A stretch of 6,744 nt of DNA from NCBI GenBank assembly GCA_038317345.1, contig JBBQBH010000084.1, positions 1 through 6,744 on the forward strand, written 5' to 3'. Positions 1 through 5,750 of this stretch are shown one piece after another. The notes under the pieces were generated by a model. It was not told the DNA's origin. It searched no databases and worked only from the letters and a program-made list of their open reading frames with translations. The translations under genes were made by a program, and so were the position numbers. Position 1 is the first letter of the stretch, and each line of letters begins with the position of its first letter. This DNA is from Mayfieldus sp038317345 (GTDB lineage: Bacteria; Actinomycetota; Thermoleophilia; Solirubrobacterales; 70-9).

Positions 1-382
1 CGATGCCGACCGCGCACGGCAGCCCCTGGCCCAGCGACCCGGTCGCGACGTCGACCCACGGGATCCCGGGGGTCGGGTGGCCCTGAAGCCGGCTTCCGAG
101 CTTGCGAAACGTCAGCAGCTCCTCGTCGGAGATCGCGCCTGAGGCCTTGAAGAGCGAGTACAGCAGCGGCGACGCGTGGCCCTTGGAGAAGATCAGATGG
201 TCGTTGAGCGCCAACTCGGGCCGGTCGAAGTCATAGCGCAGGTATTTCGCGAGCAGCACCGCCATCAGGTCCGCCGCCGACATCGACGATGTCGGGTGAC
301 CGGAACCGGCGGCCGCGGCCGCGCGGACCGAGTCGACGCGCAACTGCTGACCGAGCTCGCGCCACTGCTCATGCTCGTTCAT
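1..382 (-). CDS. tkt: Transketolase, N-terminal part (runs off the left edge)
   Basis: The first 127 residues of a thiamine-diphosphate-dependent transketolase, which moves two-carbon ketol units between sugar phosphates in the non-oxidative pentose phosphate pathway or Calvin cycle (cytosolic). The translation shows the family's cofactor and substrate histidines: SGHPTSSMSAADL (His29), FSKGHASPLLYSL (His69), LQGHPTPG (His102) and VATGSLGQGL (Gly115, Leu117). These match yeast His30, His69, His103, Gly116 and Leu118 in order and spacing. The ATG at 382 is preceded by GGGAG with a 6-base spacer, and the conserved region begins shortly after it, so the start is well supported. About 500 residues are expected beyond the edge; whether the protein is full length or split into two subunits cannot be told. 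It lies 380 bp downstream of the DUF2231 gene on the same strand, so it may have its own promoter. Confidence 0.95.
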   Translation of the reverse strand, partial: MNEHEQWRELGQQLRVDSVRAAAAAGSGHPTSSMSAADLMAVLLAKYLRYDFDRPELALNDHLIFSKGHASPLLYSLFKASGAISDEELLTFRKLGSRLQGHPTPGIPWVDVATGSLGQGLPCAVGI

Positions 383-762
383 CGGATTCTCCCTTCCAAT
401 GAAGAGGCCGGAGGTTGGACATCTCAGTCATCGTGGTAGGTGACGACGCGCCCCACAGGCTTTTCATGCCCAGATGCCCCGGCGTAGGCACTCGAGCTGG
501 ACGATCTGTGAGTGGTCGATGAACAGATGACCACCTGGGTGCTCATATCGCTCTGCTTCCGTCTTTGCCCCAGCGCCGGTAAGCGCGGCGCGCTTTTCGC
601 AGGCCCCTGCTCCTGTAACGATTTCAATGCGGCCGTGAAACTCCCGTCGTGCAGCCTCGACCGCACGGCGCCGCCGCCTGTCAAGCGGCGCCAATGGTGG
701 TTGGTTTTGCACCCTTCGCGCTGCGACGCGGAACGCCCAGACTGAAGCCGGTGGGCGCGGCG
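383..762. other. 380-bp intergenic spacer between DUF2231 and transketolase genes
   Basis: No convincing gene is seen here. Open frames on the minus strand (464-766 and 424-684) and plus strand (512-745) have arginine/serine-rich, low-complexity translations and match no family I know. The spacer contains an 8-bp perfect inverted repeat at 667-692 (separate entry) and a weaker 6-bp hairpin with a GGC loop at 581-595 that is followed by T residues on the plus strand only. A TTGACA hexamer on the minus strand (679-684) resembles a -35 box, but I see no matching -10 at 16-18 bases, so I do not call a promoter. Confidence 0.6.
667..692 (-). terminator. GC-rich inverted repeat, possible terminator after the DUF2231 gene
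   Basis: GGCGCCGC (667-674) and GCGGCGCC (685-692) are perfect 8-bp inverted arms around a 10-base loop, about 70 bases past the DUF2231 stop. There is no T-tract on the minus strand side, so it is not a classical intrinsic terminator. High-GC actinobacterial terminators often lack a strong U-tail, so the role is plausible by position only. It could equally be a chance GC-rich palindrome. Confidence 0.3.
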
Positions 763-1341
763 TCATGGCGGAGGGGGCTCTGGATCGCCGGACTCGCTCT
801 GCGCTGCGGCTGCGCGCGGCGGAGCCGGCGGATCGGAATTACTGACGTGTCCGGCGCGCCCGGGGATGAGCGCGTCGGCGAGCGGCGTGTCGGCCTGCTT
901 GAGGACCCGGTGGCCGTAGACGAAGACGATCGTGCCGCCGAGATATCCGCCCGCGATCAGAACGATCTCGGCGATCGCCCCGAGGATCCAGGCGAGCGTC
1001 TTTACCTCGTCATGGTTATAACCGGGCCGCTGCGCCAGCCAGGTGGCGACGAACAGCACGGTCGCGCAGACCATCACGAATAGGTGGACAGTGGCCACCC
1101 GGCGGACCTCGCTGCCCTTGGGCAGCTCGAGCCAGTCGAGCAAGCCAGTCACAGCTGAGAGCGCCCCAAAGATCAGGCCGCCGCTCAGCGCAAGCAGGGC
1201 TCCGTGGGCCATCTCGGTCTCCTGCACGCCCAGCGCACCGAGGATCAGCATGATCACGCTGACGGTGTAGCCACCAATCGCGACGTCGGTCAGCGGCGGA
1301 TGCGTGGGCTTTCCGGCAAACCCCCTAACTAATCCGATCAT
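763..1341 (-). CDS. DUF2231 family membrane protein
   Basis: A 192-residue integral membrane protein of the DUF2231 family, whose function is not established. The N-terminus carries the family hallmark THPPLTDVAIGGYTVS (about residues 13-28). Four hydrophobic segments follow, at roughly 22-40, 47-70, 83-103 and 116-140. The last ends in the conserved GGYLGGTIVFVYGHRV. The C-terminal 35 residues are a proline/alanine/glutamate-rich tail, probably disordered and outside the membrane core. The ATG at 1341 has a strong GGGGGAGG site 4 bases upstream. The gene follows the reductase with an 87-bp gap (measured from the restored reductase stop at 1429) and is probably co-transcribed with it. A redox or heme-related membrane role is sometimes suspected from neighbourhoods of this kind, but nothing in this sequence proves it. 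Confidence 0.85.
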   Translation of the reverse strand: MIGLVRGFAGKPTHPPLTDVAIGGYTVSVIMLILGALGVQETEMAHGALLALSGGLIFGALSAVTGLLDWLELPKGSEVRRVATVHLFVMVCATVLFVATWLAQRPGYNHDEVKTLAWILGAIAEIVLIAGGYLGGTIVFVYGHRVLKQADTPLADALIPGRAGHVSNSDPPAPPRAAAAQSESGDPEPPPP

Positions 1342-1428
1342 TGGTCCTCCCCCTCAGAATTGCGTGGGCACAAAGTGTGACGCGGCGGGGGGGCGAGCGT
1401 CGTGCGCGGGCTGACGGGCATGAGCGTC

Positions 1429-1602
1429 TTAGCGGGCGCCATCCGCTACCTGCGTTGCCTCGGGGACGAGGTCGGTGAGCGGCGTGTCGGGATCCGCCAG
1501 GCGCTCGCGGTCGAACCGCTGGCGCGAACGGATCAGTGCCTGGACCTGTTCGTTCACATCCCAGACGTTGACGTTCATACCAGCTACGACGTGCTGGTCG
1601 CG
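1429..1602 (-). pseudogene. Out-of-frame C-terminal tail of the FAD-dependent reductase
   Basis: This stretch continues the reductase homology in the -1 frame after the main ORF diverges at codon 359. Reading from CGC at 1602 gives RDQHVVAGMNVNVWDVNEQV, then about 37 more residues to a TAA at 1429-1431. The pattern VVAGMNVNVWDVNE followed by QALIRS is the usual ending of the Reductase_C domain in this family. Joined to the upstream 359 residues it gives 416 residues, a normal family length. Restoring one base (for example CTC CGC GAC in place of CTC GCG ACC) recovers the whole protein. The tail has no start codon or ribosome binding site at its beginning, so it is not expected to be made separately. 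Confidence 0.85.
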
Positions 1603-2678
1603 AGCCAGAAGGCGATGAACTCACGCTCGGCGGGATCGCCCCGAAAGACAACCTCGTCCCACTCGGTCGCAAAGCCGCTGTATTCCATCCCAACGTCGTA
1701 TTGGTCTGAGAAGAAATACGGAATGTGGTCATATGCGACGTCGCGGTCGAGCATCGCCCGCGCCGCTGCGGGTCCCTGCTTGAGCGCGTTGGCCCAATGC
1801 TCGACGCGAATGGGGCGCTCGTAGAAGGGATGCCAAGCATTGGCGACGTCGCCGGCGGCATAGACGCCAGCGGCGCTGGTCAAAAGCGCCTGATCGACGA
1901 GGATCCCGTTGTCGGTCTTTAAGCCGCCACGCTCCGCCAGCTCGATCCGCGGTGTGACGCCGATTCCGACCAGGACGAAGTCGCACTCGATCGCGCGACC
2001 GTCGCTGGTCTTGACCCGCTGAACGGAGCCGTCGCCCTCGAGCGCCTTAACCTCGCTGCCAAGCCGCAGCTCGACGCCGTGCTCGGTGTGGATATCGCGG
2101 TAGATCGCCCCGACCTCGGTGCCGAGCACATGCTCCAGGGGAACTGAGCTCGGATCGACCACGGTCACGTCCAAACCACCTTGGCGCGCCGAGGCGGCGA
2201 ACTCGGCGCCGATCCAGCCAGCGCCGATTACAACTGCCCTGCCCCCTTTCTCGAGCCGCCCGCGGAGCGTGTCGCAATCCGCGAGGGTGCGGAGGTAGTA
2301 GACCCCGTCCAGATCGGAGCCGGGAATTGGGATGCGCCGCGGCTCTGCTCCGGTTGCCAACAGAAGGCGGTCATAGGCAAGCTCGCGCCCGTCCTTCGAT
2401 GTGATGCGCGAACCGCCCGGATCGAGCGCGGTGACCGGCGTCGCGCTCATCAGCTCGATGTCCTGATCTGCATAGAAGGCTTCGGGATGCACGTAGGCCT
2501 TCTCGCGTGGAGACTCTCCCCGCAGATAGTCCTTGGTCAGGGGTGGGCGCTCGTATGGGCGTTCTGGCTCGCTCCCAATCAGGATTAGCGTGCCGTCAAA
2601 GCCCTCCTTGCGAAGCTCTTCGGCAGCTTTGGCCCCGGTCAGGCTGGCGCCGACGATGATGAAGGTCTGCTTGCTCAT
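1584..2678 (-). CDS. FAD/NAD(P)-dependent ferredoxin-reductase-like oxidoreductase, C-terminus frameshifted
   Basis: A flavoprotein of the pyridine nucleotide-disulfide oxidoreductase class I type (rubredoxin/ferredoxin reductase-like), expected to pass electrons from NAD(P)H through FAD to a small acceptor protein. Visible motifs: FAD-binding FIIVGASLTGAKAAE (residues 6-20); PYERPPLTKDYLRG (41-54); LLLATGAEPR (105-114); a second Rossmann motif VVIGAGWIGAEFAA (149-162) for NAD(P)H; FAD contact VYAAGDVAN (272-280). Reductase_C begins near PYFFSDQYDVGMEYSG (320-335). There is no CXXC redox disulfide. The ATG at 2678 has GGGAG 6 bases upstream. The frame is correct up to about Leu359 (1602-1604), after which ATSTS and a stop replace the conserved tail, which continues in the next frame to 1429. 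This is a one-base loss or a sequencing error. As read, the product lacks about 57 residues and its activity is uncertain. It sits between the SFPASD gene and the DUF2231 gene, likely in one transcript. Confidence 0.9.
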   Translation of the reverse strand: MSKQTFIIVGASLTGAKAAEELRKEGFDGTLILIGSEPERPYERPPLTKDYLRGESPREKAYVHPEAFYADQDIELMSATPVTALDPGGSRITSKDGRELAYDRLLLATGAEPRRIPIPGSDLDGVYYLRTLADCDTLRGRLEKGGRAVVIGAGWIGAEFAASARQGGLDVTVVDPSSVPLEHVLGTEVGAIYRDIHTEHGVELRLGSEVKALEGDGSVQRVKTSDGRAIECDFVLVGIGVTPRIELAERGGLKTDNGILVDQALLTSAAGVYAAGDVANAWHPFYERPIRVEHWANALKQGPAAARAMLDRDVAYDHIPYFFSDQYDVGMEYSGFATEWDEVVFRGDPAEREFIAFWLATSTS

Positions 2679-2744
2679 GGTCTTCTCCCTTCGTTATTGC
2701 AACCTCGAGCGGCACCCCTTGGAGTTTTGGGCGGGACTCATAGA

Positions 2745-2981
2745 TCAGCAACTTCTTTTTGGCCACCAGGTGGTGATGTCGCCGTCACGTCCAGCCCACC
2801 CAGACGGTGAGTCGCTAGCCGGAAAGGACCCCTGGCCCCACTCCTCGACTGGGTCGAGCAGCTCTATTGGGCCCAAGCGGTCGACTGGCTTCGCCATCGC
2901 CCTCTGGAGGACGGTCGGTTCTCGCGATCGGGGCGTGTGATGTCGACTCATGGCTGTGGCCTGGCCCTCTCGTTTGCGCAC
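2745..2981 (-). CDS. Small SFPASD-motif protein
   Basis: A short protein whose core, PIELLDPVEEWGQGSFPASD followed by SPSGWAG, matches a widespread family of tiny uncharacterised bacterial proteins built around an acidic helix and an SFPASDPP motif (here SFPASDSP). The molecular role is unknown; I assign none. Two starts are possible. GTG at 2981 (78 residues) has GGAG 6 bases upstream, the same spacing as neighbouring genes. ATG at 2897 (50 residues, beginning MAKPVDRLGP) gives a product closer to the conserved core but has only a weak AGAGGG site. ATG at 2951 is a third option. The first 28 residues of the long form are basic and not recognisable, so the true start is unsettled. It lies 43 bp after the DUF488 gene and 66 bp before the reductase, consistent with one operon. 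Confidence 0.6.
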   Translation of the reverse strand: MRKREGQATAMSRHHTPRSREPTVLQRAMAKPVDRLGPIELLDPVEEWGQGSFPASDSPSGWAGRDGDITTWWPKRSC

Positions 2982-3024
2982 GTGTCACTCCACCGAGAAC
3001 GTCCCCTATCCCGCGAGCATCCCG

Positions 3025-3396
3025 TCATCGCCCCTTCCCGGATCGAGGCAATCCGCGTCGCAGGACCTCCGCTAGTACGACCGCTTCATTGTGCTCGGTG
3101 TCCCGAGCGCCGTAAACAAGCGTGAGCGTGCCGTGCCGCGCCCGGCGCCGGAGCTCGGTGATGCGCGGACGCTGGCGGCGGAGCTCCTCCGTGTAGCGTC
3201 GGCGAAATTCCCCAAAGCGGCTCGGCTTGTGTCCGAACCACTTCCTCAGTTTGGTGCTCGGCGAAACCTCCCGCTCCCACTCATTGAGCTTGGCCTTTTT
3301 GCGGGAAACGCCGCGCGGCCAGAGGCGGTCGATCAGGACCCGATAGCCGTCCGATGATGCCGCAGGCTCGTAGGCGCGCTTTAAGCGGATGTCCAT
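3025..3396 (-). CDS. DUF488 (YeaO-like) family protein
   Basis: A complete 123-residue member of the DUF488 family, small soluble proteins of unknown biochemical function. Family landmarks in order: MDIRLKRAYEPA at the N-terminus; GYRVLIDRLWPRGVSRKKA (17-35); WEREVSPSTKLRKWFGHKPS (40-59); FGEFRRRYTEEL (61-72); and the C-terminal LTLVYGARDTEHNEAVVLAE (91-110). The length is typical. The ATG at 3396 is preceded by GGAG with a 5-base spacer. It is the first gene of the probable DUF488 / SFPASD / reductase / DUF2231 transcript. A frameshifted C-terminal piece of a second DUF488 gene lies about 1.3 kb away on the opposite strand (4594-4730). Confidence 0.92.
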   Translation of the reverse strand: MDIRLKRAYEPAASSDGYRVLIDRLWPRGVSRKKAKLNEWEREVSPSTKLRKWFGHKPSRFGEFRRRYTEELRRQRPRITELRRRARHGTLTLVYGARDTEHNEAVVLAEVLRRGLPRSGKGR

Positions 3397-3666
3397 TGGG
3401 GCTCCGCCCGTGCAGACACCGTCGTGCCCGGCAACTTGGGCGAGCGCCGGCTCATCGCTGACTCTTGCTGGAAGGCTGGCTCCGATGACACCTCAAATGG
3501 AATGACGGCGATCCCAACCACATCTCTCTAGCGTCGCCCTTGGCCGGGGTCTTACCTCGCTCATTGACCTCGCTCATTAACCCTGCGTTGCGGCGCGTCG
3601 CGCTCGGGATTTGACCCCGCTAGGGCGGCCCGCTCTCTGCCTCCGATAAAGACACTCCCAACCCGC
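3397..3666. other. Intergenic spacer with a 13-bp-period tandem repeat
   Basis: This 270-bp spacer separates the sigma factor stop from the DUF488 start and should contain the DUF488 promoter, though I see no clear -35/-10 pair. ACCTCGCTCATT occurs twice in tandem at 3554-3565 and 3567-3578. On the minus strand each copy contains ATGAGCGAGGT. The outer ATG (3577) opens a 41-codon frame ending at 3452, with a short AGGG only 3 bases upstream and no recognisable product. I do not call it a gene. No anti-sigma gene (for example a short cysteine/histidine zinc-binding protein) is readable here. Confidence 0.5.
3554..3578. repeat. Tandem direct repeat, two copies, 13-bp period
   Basis: ACCTCGCTCATT is repeated exactly with a single intervening G, upstream of the DUF488 gene and downstream of the sigma gene. 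With only two copies it may be a small slippage duplication. An operator-like direct repeat is possible but unsupported by any known binding site. Confidence 0.6.
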
Positions 3667-4305
3667 TCAGCGCAAGGCCAGCTGCGCGTTGAGCTTCGCG
3701 CGGGCATCGTGGAGCGTCTTGTAGATCGCCCCGCGGGTCGTGTGAAGTTCGGCCGCAAGCGTGTCTGCAGAGACACCGTTGATCGTGACCGCGACTAGAA
3801 CGATGCGCTGGCGTTGCGTCAGCTGAGCGGCGATCAGATCGCTGAGCGTCTGCAGCAGCTCGCGGGTTTCGACTCGCTCCTCTGGAGAGCGGCCAGGGTC
3901 GGAGAGGGCTGGCTCGCGGTCGGGGTCGCCCGGCGCGAGGTGATCGTGCCCCAGGCGCCGGCGGATGCTGACCGGCGCCTCAAGCTGGGCGAATCGTCGC
4001 GCCCAAGTCCAAAACTGACTGTCACCACGGTAGTCATCGAGTTTGCGCAACAGCGCTGGCAGCGCGTCGTCGGCAGCCTGCACGGCGAGATCGTCGAGAT
4101 CGCTCCTGGGAAACTCCGACAAGCCCCGGGCCCGCCAATGGATCTGAAACCACGCCTCGCGCCGCAGGCGCTCGTGAAGCTCTGCGATTGCAGACAGACG
4201 CACGGACTCCGCGCTGTGCAGGCGGGCCCACCACGCCCGCGACTCGGCGTCAAGCTGCCCCCCCGCTGCGCCGCCCTCTCCTAATGGCGGCGCTGGCAAA
4301 GGCAT
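3667..4305 (-). CDS. ECF-type RNA polymerase sigma factor
   Basis: A 212-residue sigma-70 family factor of the extracytoplasmic function group, which directs RNA polymerase to a dedicated set of promoters. Region 2 spans about residues 68-118: SDLDDLAVQAADDALPALL, then RKLDDYRGDSQFWTWARRFA (core binding and -10 recognition). Region 4 spans about 150-208, with QRQRIVLVAVTINGVSADTL and a helix-turn-helix AAELHTTRGAIYKTLHDARA that should read the -35. Regions 3 and 1.1 are absent, as expected for an ECF factor. The first 30 residues are a proline/glycine/alanine-rich lead of unknown role. The ATG at 4305 follows an almost ideal AAGGAGGAG with a 5-base spacer. No anti-sigma gene is recognisable immediately downstream, and the upstream neighbour is a DUF488 relic on the opposite strand, so its control partner, if any, lies elsewhere. 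Confidence 0.92.
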   Translation of the reverse strand: MPLPAPPLGEGGAAGGQLDAESRAWWARLHSAESVRLSAIAELHERLRREAWFQIHWRARGLSEFPRSDLDDLAVQAADDALPALLRKLDDYRGDSQFWTWARRFAQLEAPVSIRRRLGHDHLAPGDPDREPALSDPGRSPEERVETRELLQTLSDLIAAQLTQRQRIVLVAVTINGVSADTLAAELHTTRGAIYKTLHDARAKLNAQLALR

Positions 4306-4593
4306 GCGGACTCCTCCTTGTCCCGATCGGGCTGCTCGTCGATTGAGCTTTCCTTCAGGTCCTCATGGGTCCCGAGGCGCTGAACGAATATCCTCGCGGT
4401 TACTTGGGAAAGCGCTTGGATATGGTCTCCGCGAGAGACCATCCGCAGCTCGTGGACCCTATTTTCTTCACGGACCATAGCCGTTGCCCGCCCGGTCAAC
4501 CGGCGGCCAGACCGGAAGTCGTTCGATCGACCGCAGCCCAGATCATGAGTGGGCAACCCGGGACCAGGGAAGGTTTGGGCCAAGTCCCCAGCT
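4306..4593. other. Spacer upstream of the sigma gene
   Basis: No gene is supported. A minus-strand frame starting at ATG 4478 (65 codons, ending at 4281 and overlapping the sigma start out of frame) reads like a mixed hydrophilic protein but has no good ribosome binding site and no recognisable family. A plus-strand frame from 4365 passes through the same stretch and is likewise unrecognisable until it reaches the DUF488 relic. On the minus strand TTGACC and TATGGT occur near 4498 and 4475, but with a 14-base spacer, too short for a standard promoter. The sigma gene promoter must nevertheless lie in this region or further up. Confidence 0.5.
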
Positions 4594-4730
4594 TTCCGCC
4601 GCGCAGGAGCGCCTCGCTGCGCTGCGAGCTCGTGCGAAGAAGGGGCCCGATGACGATCCTCTTCGCAGCTCTGGACGAGGAGCACAAAAATGCCGTGGTG
4701 CTCGCGGAGCTGTTCGTCGAGCGACTGGGG
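4594..4730 (+). pseudogene. Degenerate C-terminal fragment of a second DUF488 gene
   Basis: On the plus strand, opposite to all neighbours, two adjacent frames give pieces of a DUF488 C-terminus. QERLAALRARAKKG ends at 4645, then the next frame from ATG 4650 gives MTILFAALDEEHKNAVVLAE followed by LFVERLG. Together they align with the intact protein's ITELRRRARHG and LTLVYGARDTEHNEAVVLAE in the same order. The frames join at the CCC run 4646-4648, where one extra base breaks the reading frame. A third-frame FRRR at 4594-4605 may be the remains of the EFRRRY motif; it is about 9 codons too close, implying a deletion. The N-terminal half, including the expected DRLWPRG motif, is not found upstream. 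The recognisable part ends directly against the stop codon of the TDT gene at 4731-4733. It is unlikely to make a working protein. Confidence 0.75.
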
Positions 4731-5750
4731 CTAACGCGGATGGTCGGCGGCGAGCTCGTCGACGCGCTGGGCGCCGAGCCCGCCGTCGCCGCGGGCGAGC
4801 CGCAGGCCGCGGCGGAGCATCGCCGCGAAGACGACCAGCCAGACCGCGACGCCGGCCCATACCCAGACCCGGGCAAAGCTCGAGATCGCGGACGCATCGA
4901 CGGCAGTTCCGACGATGAAGCTGCAGGCGGCGTACATGCCGACCGGGAACACGGTCGACCAGCGCCGCACGTCGTAACCGAGGCGCGGGTGAAGCGCCTC
5001 GGCCGCCAGGAGAACCGGCAGCCAGAGCAAGGTCAGCACCCAGAGCGTCACTGACACGACTTTCAGCACCCCGACCCCCCCGAACATGCTCAAGTCGGCG
5101 GCGCCGAGCGTGATACGCCCCGCGGCGAGGGTCGAGATGGCCAGCGCGCCTCCGGTCACCCAGTGGTCGCCATGGCCGACGGCGAGCTGGCGGCGGTCGA
5201 AGCGGGCGAGCACGAACAGATAGAAGCCGAGACCGAGGCAGAACGAGCCCAGGGAAGCCCAGATCAGCCAGCGGCTCCCGTAATGCGCTCCCAGCGTCGC
5301 CACCAGCACCGCCAACGACTCGGTCGAGACGGTGAGTATGAACGAGGCACCGACCGTCGGGGTCTTCCAGCCGGCGAGCGCCCGGGGCACGAGGGCGAGC
5401 CAGATCGCAAGCGCGACCGCCAGCAACGCGATGCCGACGCCGCCCCAGCCGAGCAGCGCCAGGCGGGTGCCGAGGACCGCGGTGCCGGCGACCGCGGTCA
5501 GCGCTGCGGGCGTCGCGGCGTCGCGGCGAAAGCGTGCCCGGTCCCTGAGCGCGCGCGCTGGCAGCAGAAAGCCGAGCAGCACCCAGATCAGGATGTCGAC
5601 GGCAAGCAGGATTCGCGAAAGCGACTCATGCCCGTCCAGCGAGAGGCCGATCGAGACGATCCCGGTGCCCATCACGACAGCGCCCGAAGCGGGCGGGATC
5701 GCGTCGAGGATGCGGTCGAGCGCCCCTGCGGCAGGCGGCCGCAGGCGCAT
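4731..5750 (-). CDS. SLAC1/TehA (TDT) family anion channel or transporter
   Basis: A 339-residue membrane protein with about ten hydrophobic segments (roughly 21-39, 46-64, 81-100, 104-121, 134-154, 159-182, 197-213, 226-251, 264-282, 291-313). This matches the ten-helix fold of the tellurite-resistance/dicarboxylate transporter family. Family features include PPASGAVVMGTGIVSIG in helix 1, FILTVSTESLAVL in helix 5 and WSTVFPVGMYAACSF leading into helix 9. Relatives include H. influenzae TehA and plant SLAC1, which are anion channels; SLAC1-type channels pass nitrate and chloride. The frame is open back to 5954, but the extra residues are antisense-like arginine/proline-rich sequence inside narI. 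The ATG at 5750 shares its A with the narI TGA stop (TGATG), so I choose that start and infer translational coupling. Substrate is not readable from sequence; nitrate or nitrite is an inference from the operon. Annotation as a tellurite or C4-dicarboxylate transporter would rest on family name only. Confidence 0.88.
   Translation of the reverse strand: MRLRPPAAGALDRILDAIPPASGAVVMGTGIVSIGLSLDGHESLSRILLAVDILIWVLLGFLLPARALRDRARFRRDAATPAALTAVAGTAVLGTRLALLGWGGVGIALLAVALAIWLALVPRALAGWKTPTVGASFILTVSTESLAVLVATLGAHYGSRWLIWASLGSFCLGLGFYLFVLARFDRRQLAVGHGDHWVTGGALAISTLAAGRITLGAADLSMFGGVGVLKVVSVTLWVLTLLWLPVLLAAEALHPRLGYDVRRWSTVFPVGMYAACSFIVGTAVDASAISSFARVWVWAGVAVWLVVFAAMLRRGLRLARGDGGLGAQRVDELAADHPR

Noticed and set aside
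424..766. Minus-strand ORFs of 86 and 100 residues in the spacer ahead of the transketolase gene
   Set aside because: They overlap each other in different frames, have no recognisable motif and no good ribosome binding site.
1590..1610. Programmed ribosomal frameshift in the reductase
   Set aside because: A -1 shift would restore the frame, but there is no slippery heptamer and no evident stimulatory structure. A base loss or sequencing error is simpler.
2763..2773. CCACC-A-GGTGG palindrome near the end of the SFPASD gene
   Set aside because: A one-base loop cannot form a stable hairpin and it lies inside coding sequence; no regulator site of this form is known to me.
3606..3618. Sequence resembling a tRNA T-arm (minus strand GGGGTCAAATCCC), possible attachment-site remnant
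   Set aside because: No matching acceptor, D or anticodon stems are found at the right distances, and there is no integrase or repeat partner in the window.
4475..4498. TTGACC / TATGGT pair on the minus strand as the sigma gene promoter
   Set aside because: The spacer is 14 bases, outside the usual 16-18, and the -10 is poor.
4680..4703. 6-bp hairpin GAGCAC...GTGCTC with an A/T run, like a terminator for the TDT transcript
   Set aside because: It is explained by the codons for EEHKNAVVL in the DUF488 relic. The 12-base loop contains the T-run, which does not follow the stem, so it does not fit an intrinsic terminator.
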